Shown piece after piece: positions 12,807-15,648 of a DNA stretch of 15,648 nucleotides. This stretch comes from Gemmatimonadota bacterium. GTDB taxonomy: Bacteria; ARS69. The position numbers and the translations under genes are program-made. Below the pieces are notes generated by a model. That model had not been told where the DNA came from, ran no database searches, and saw only the letters and a program-made list of their open reading frames with translations. Position 1 is the first letter of the stretch; every line of letters begins with the position of its first letter. The DNA lies in NCBI GenBank assembly GCA_030747075.1, contig JASLLL010000044.1, positions 1 to 15,648 on the forward strand, given 5' to 3'.

Positions 12807-15089
12807 TTGCCCCCAACACCGCACGACCCCCTCCGCGTGGGGGACAAGGTCGTCCATCCTCACAATCGGGAACTCGGTCCGGGGATCGTGGAGGCCATCG
12901 ATCGCCGCCGACTGGCGGTCCACTTCCCGCGGACGGGTGACACTCTCCAGTTTGCCGCCCAGGGCCACCCCTTCCTCCCGCTCACCCTCCCCGAAGGCGC
13001 CGACCCCGAATGCTGGTACGAGGACTACGGCGGGGACATTGTCGAATGCCTCGCCCGCCGGGACACCGACCGCCTCGACGCCTTCGCCCCACGACTTCGA
13101 GCGCTCGAACTCCTCCACGCCCGCGAATCCGGCGGACTGGGCTCCTTCCTCGGCGGGAGGATCGAGATCTTCCCGCACCAGCTTCATGTGGCGGAGCGTG
13201 CCGCTGCCGGGGATCCGGTGCGCTGGCTGTTGAGTGATGAAGTCGGCCTCGGGAAGACGGTCGAAGCCTGCCTCGTACTGAACCACCTCCTGCGCACCGA
13301 TCGCGCCGAGCACGCGCTGATCGTCGCGCCTTCCGCGCTCGTGGTGCAGTGGCTGGGCGAACTCTACCGCAAGTTCCATCAGGTCTTCGTCCTCATGGAT
13401 GACCACCGCCGCAGGGATGTCGTGAAGGAGCAGGGAGCCAGCTTCAATCCGTTCGAAGTGCATCGGCTCTCCATCGTGGCTCTGGAAGATCTCGTACGGG
13501 ACTCATCGCTTGCCCGCCTCGCGGCCGCATCGAAGCCGGACCTTCTGGTGGTGGATGAAGCGCACCACCTCCGGCGGCGCGAAGGCACTCCGGGTACGCC
13601 CGCCTATCGCGCGGTGGCCCCCATCGCACAGGCCGCCCGCCATGCGCTGCTCCTCTCCGCCACGCCGCTGGAGGCGGATGCGCAGGGGTTCTTTCGCCTG
13701 CTGCAACTCCTGCGTCCCGACGACTATCCGTCGTGGGAGGAGTTTCGCGACGCGCTCGATCACGGCCGTCCGCTGGCCCCCTGCACGAGTGCGACAAGGC
13801 GAGTCGACATCGGCGGGTTTCCTCCGCGCGTTCCCTGTCCGATCGAAGTGGCCCCTCTCGCCTCCCGGGAGTTGACCGACCGGGAAGACCCGCGCCTGAT
13901 CGCGCTGGCCCGCGAAGCCCGCGACTGGGTGCGCCGTGACGAGAAGAGCCTGGTCTTCGTGCGGAACCGCGATGCGCTGACACTCCTGAAGCGCGAACTG
14001 GAGTTTCACCTCAGCCGTCGCGTGGCGGTCTTTCATGAAGACCTCTCCCCGGCACGCCGCGATCTGGAAGTCGCCCATTTCGCCGACCCGAAGGGACCGC
14101 CGATCCTCATCGCCACCGAGTGCGGCGGCGAAGGCCGCAACTTTCAGTTCGCCCGGCGACTGGTGCTGTTCGACCTGCCGTGGAATCCCGTTCTGGTGGA
14201 GCAGCGGATCGGACGGCTGGATCGCATCAATCGCCGGGCGCCGGTGGAGATCGTCTACTTTCGCCCGGCCGACGGCTTCGAGGCTTCCGTCGCGCGGCTC
14301 TATGAACGACTTCGCATCTTCGAGGAGCCGCTCGGCGGCCTCGACCGCGCGCTGGGCCATGTCGAAGAGGCCATCCGCAACACGGCCGACAAACGCGGCG
14401 CCGAACTGGATCTGGACGCCATGGTGGAGGAGACGGACCGCCTTCGGGGGAGAGTCCATCAGGCCGCCTATCATCACCTGCACGCGGGAGCGTATGAGCC
14501 GACCATGGCCCCCGGCATCCTGGAGCGCATCCCGAGCGACCTGGAGAAACGCACGGAACGCGTTGTGCTGGAAGCGTGCCGACAGTTCGGGTTTCACACC
14601 GACCCGAAGCCGGATCCCGCCACCTGGTACATCGAGTTCGGCGACCGCGCCACCGTGGAGACGCTGCACGGCGTCACCACCGGCCACCGGTGGCTGGGGA
14701 CATTCAACCGGGCGGAGGCCGTGCGCCGCGAAGGCGTGGACTTCTTCGCGGCGGGGCATACCCTGGTCGAGGCGATTCTGCGCGAAGCGGTCGACAGTGC
14801 TCGCGGAAGAACCGTGCTGCTGTCGATCCCGGGAACGGGTTTTGCAGGCACCGGTGTCATCGCCATTCGAAGAGATCAGGGTCGCCTCATGCTTTACGCC
14901 CGCGACCTCAACGGCAAGGACTGCCCGCATTGGGGAGACTTTATCCGCGCTCTTCCCGCGGGCACGCACGATGTTCCCGCGGCCGCCTGGAACATCGACG
15001 ACTGGGAAGCTCGGGCCCGAACCGCCTTGCGCGAAATGGCGTTGCCCGGCCCGCCCGACGCCCTCGTCGGGGTCACCTTCACCGGATGA
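12807..15089 (+). CDS. RapA/HepA-like SNF2-family ATP-dependent helicase
   Basis: The 760-residue protein starts at TTG with AGGAG (12796-12800) six bases upstream. Residues about 8-58 (GDKVVHPHNRELGPGIVEAI) resemble the Tudor/KOW-like N-terminus of RapA, with a glycine-rich turn then a beta strand ending in F-P. The motor has motif I DEVGLGKTVEA (K150), motif II DEAH (250-253), motif III LLSATPLE, and in the second RecA-like domain GGEGRNFQFA and the motif VI block EQRIGRLDRI (Q466, R467, R470). The C-terminal 220 residues are less conserved and fit the RapA C-terminal region. RapA recycles stalled RNA polymerase after transcription in E. coli, where it is 968 residues; this version is shorter. 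It lies 74 bp after ggt on the same strand with its own ribosome site, and meets the dehydrogenase gene tail to tail. An orphan DNA-remodelling helicase is the alternative. Confidence 0.85.
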   Translation: MPPTPHDPLRVGDKVVHPHNRELGPGIVEAIDRRRLAVHFPRTGDTLQFAAQGHPFLPLTLPEGADPECWYEDYGGDIVECLARRDTDRLDAFAPRLRALELLHARESGGLGSFLGGRIEIFPHQLHVAERAAAGDPVRWLLSDEVGLGKTVEACLVLNHLLRTDRAEHALIVAPSALVVQWLGELYRKFHQVFVLMDDHRRRDVVKEQGASFNPFEVHRLSIVALEDLVRDSSLARLAAASKPDLLVVDEAHHLRRREGTPGTPAYRAVAPIAQAARHALLLSATPLEADAQGFFRLLQLLRPDDYPSWEEFRDALDHGRPLAPCTSATRRVDIGGFPPRVPCPIEVAPLASRELTDREDPRLIALAREARDWVRRDEKSLVFVRNRDALTLLKRELEFHLSRRVAVFHEDLSPARRDLEVAHFADPKGPPILIATECGGEGRNFQFARRLVLFDLPWNPVLVEQRIGRLDRINRRAPVEIVYFRPADGFEASVARLYERLRIFEEPLGGLDRALGHVEEAIRNTADKRGAELDLDAMVEETDRLRGRVHQAAYHHLHAGAYEPTMAPGILERIPSDLEKRTERVVLEACRQFGFHTDPKPDPATWYIEFGDRATVETLHGVTTGHRWLGTFNRAEAVRREGVDFFAAGHTLVEAILREAVDSARGRTVLLSIPGTGFAGTGVIAIRRDQGRLMLYARDLNGKDCPHWGDFIRALPAGTHDVPAAAWNIDDWEARARTALREMALPGPPDALVGVTFTG

Positions 15090-15117
15090 ACACGGACGAC
15101 CGCCACTCCCTGCGCCA

Positions 15118-15648
15118 TCAGCCGTAGGTGTAGAACCCTTCGCCCGTCTTCCGCCCGAGCTTGCCCGCCGCCACCATGTTCCGCAGCAAGGGACATGGCC
15201 GGTACTTGGGATCTCCAAGCCCGTCCTGAAGCACGATGAGAATGTGCAGGCACACATCCAGCCCGATGAGATCCGCAAGCGTCAGCGGTCCCATGGGGTG
15301 GCCCATGCCGAGCTTCATGATCGTGTCGATGGCAGCCCGATCCGCCACGCCTTCCTGCAGGCAGTACACGGCCTCGTTGATCATGGGCATGAGAACGCGG
15401 TTGGAGATGAAGCCGGGGTAGTCGTTGGTGACCACAGGAGTCTTGCCCAGTTCTTCGGACAGTTTCACGACCGCAGCCGTCGTCTCTTCGGAAGTGCGCA
15501 GCCCCTTTACGACTTCCACGAGCTTCATCAACGGTACCGGATTCATGAAGTGCATCCCGATCACGCGCTCCGGGTTGCGGATGGGCTGGGCCATCTCCGT
15601 GATGGAAATGGAGCTGGTGTTGCTCGCGATGATCGCACTATCCGCCAT
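15118..15648 (-). CDS. hbd: 3-hydroxybutyryl-CoA dehydrogenase, C-terminal part (cut by right edge)
   Basis: The visible 177 codons (176 residues plus stop) cover the end of the NAD-binding domain and the whole C-terminal domain of the short 3-hydroxyacyl-CoA dehydrogenases; the complete enzyme is about 280 residues. Family residues are present: the Ser of [12 protein letters not shown], the catalytic His in [15 protein letters not shown], and Asn in [59 protein letters not shown] and the final Tyr-Gly are also typical. The ATG at the window edge lies inside the coding sequence, so the true start is beyond 15648. The enzyme interconverts 3-hydroxybutyryl-CoA and acetoacetyl-CoA with NAD(P), serving fatty-acid or butanoate metabolism in the cytoplasm. 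Its stop lies 28 bases from the helicase stop, with no obvious terminator between. Confidence 0.93.
   Translation of the reverse strand: MADSAIIASNTSSISITEMAQPIRNPERVIGMHFMNPVPLMKLVEVVKGLRTSEETTAAVVKLSEELGKTPVVTNDYPGFISNRVLMPMINEAVYCLQEGVADRAAIDTIMKLGMGHPMGPLTLADLIGLDVCLHILIVLQDGLGDPKYRPCPLLRNMVAAGKLGRKTGEGFYTYG

Noticed and set aside
10969-12819. Open frame of 616 codons on the minus strand, antisense to ggt
   Set aside because: The translation is low-complexity and rich in Arg/Gly, with no family motif, and the opposite strand encodes a complete gamma-glutamyltransferase.
12807-15089. Helicase as part of a phage-defence island
   Set aside because: No methylase, nuclease, phospholipase or other defence partner lies next to it; the neighbours are metabolic genes, and the N-terminal domain fits RapA.
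13503-15278. Long open frame of 591 codons on the minus strand, antisense to the helicase
   Set aside because: It has no recognisable motifs and mirrors the helicase reading frame; long antisense frames are common in GC-rich DNA. The helicase strand carries all conserved motifs.
15646-15648. ATG at the right edge as the start of the dehydrogenase
   Set aside because: The enzyme would lack its whole nucleotide-binding Rossmann part; the Met lies just before the conserved ASNTSS motif, so the gene continues past the window.

Overview
The window is GC-rich, densely coded bacterial DNA holding eight protein genes (six complete, one cut at each edge). No rRNA, tRNA, CRISPR array, transposase or phage gene is visible. 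Two secreted enzymes end in a FlgD-like / type-A-sorting-like C-terminal module (A-P-N-P-F at its start, W-D-G-R-D in the middle, G-V-Y and R-K-(V/L)-V-L near the end). Together with the GC-rich codons and many exported multidomain enzymes, this suggests an uncultured lineage of the FCB group or a neighbour (Candidatus Eisenbacteria, Krumholzibacteriota, Latescibacterota or Gemmatimonadota style). That placement is an inference from gene content, not a phylogeny.

Left region (1-4158): a zinc-finger (zf-HC2 type) anti-sigma-like gene runs off the left edge on the minus strand. Divergent from it, after a 166-bp spacer, lies an ECF-like sigma factor whose stop codon overlaps by one base the start of a 1087-residue TPR-CHAT protein. 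The TPR-CHAT protein has an N-terminal export signal and an intact His/Cys dyad. Sigma factor, putative anti-sigma factor and caspase-like protease form a compact candidate signalling module, the most interesting part of the window.

Middle region (4097-11032): on the minus strand, a predicted ABC-class ATPase (Pfam ABC_ATPase / COG3044 type) overlaps the 3' end of the CHAT gene tail to tail. Upstream of it on the same strand is a secreted M14 zinc carboxypeptidase with transthyretin-like, jelly-roll-like and FlgD-like domains. A 182-bp divergent control region with two palindromes separates the carboxypeptidase from a secreted PHP-domain (CehA/McbA-like) metallohydrolase carrying the same C-terminal module.

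Right region (11029-15648): a gamma-glutamyltransferase starts on a TTG inside the stop of the PHP gene (4-base overlap). It is followed after 74 bp by a RapA/HepA-like SNF2-family helicase. A 3-hydroxybutyryl-CoA dehydrogenase gene convergent with the helicase runs off the right edge.

Functionally, the carboxypeptidase, PHP hydrolase and gamma-glutamyltransferase look like an exported set for extracellular peptide or phosphoester breakdown. The ATPase, helicase and dehydrogenase look like ordinary cytoplasmic genes. No non-coding stretch exceeds about 200 bp.
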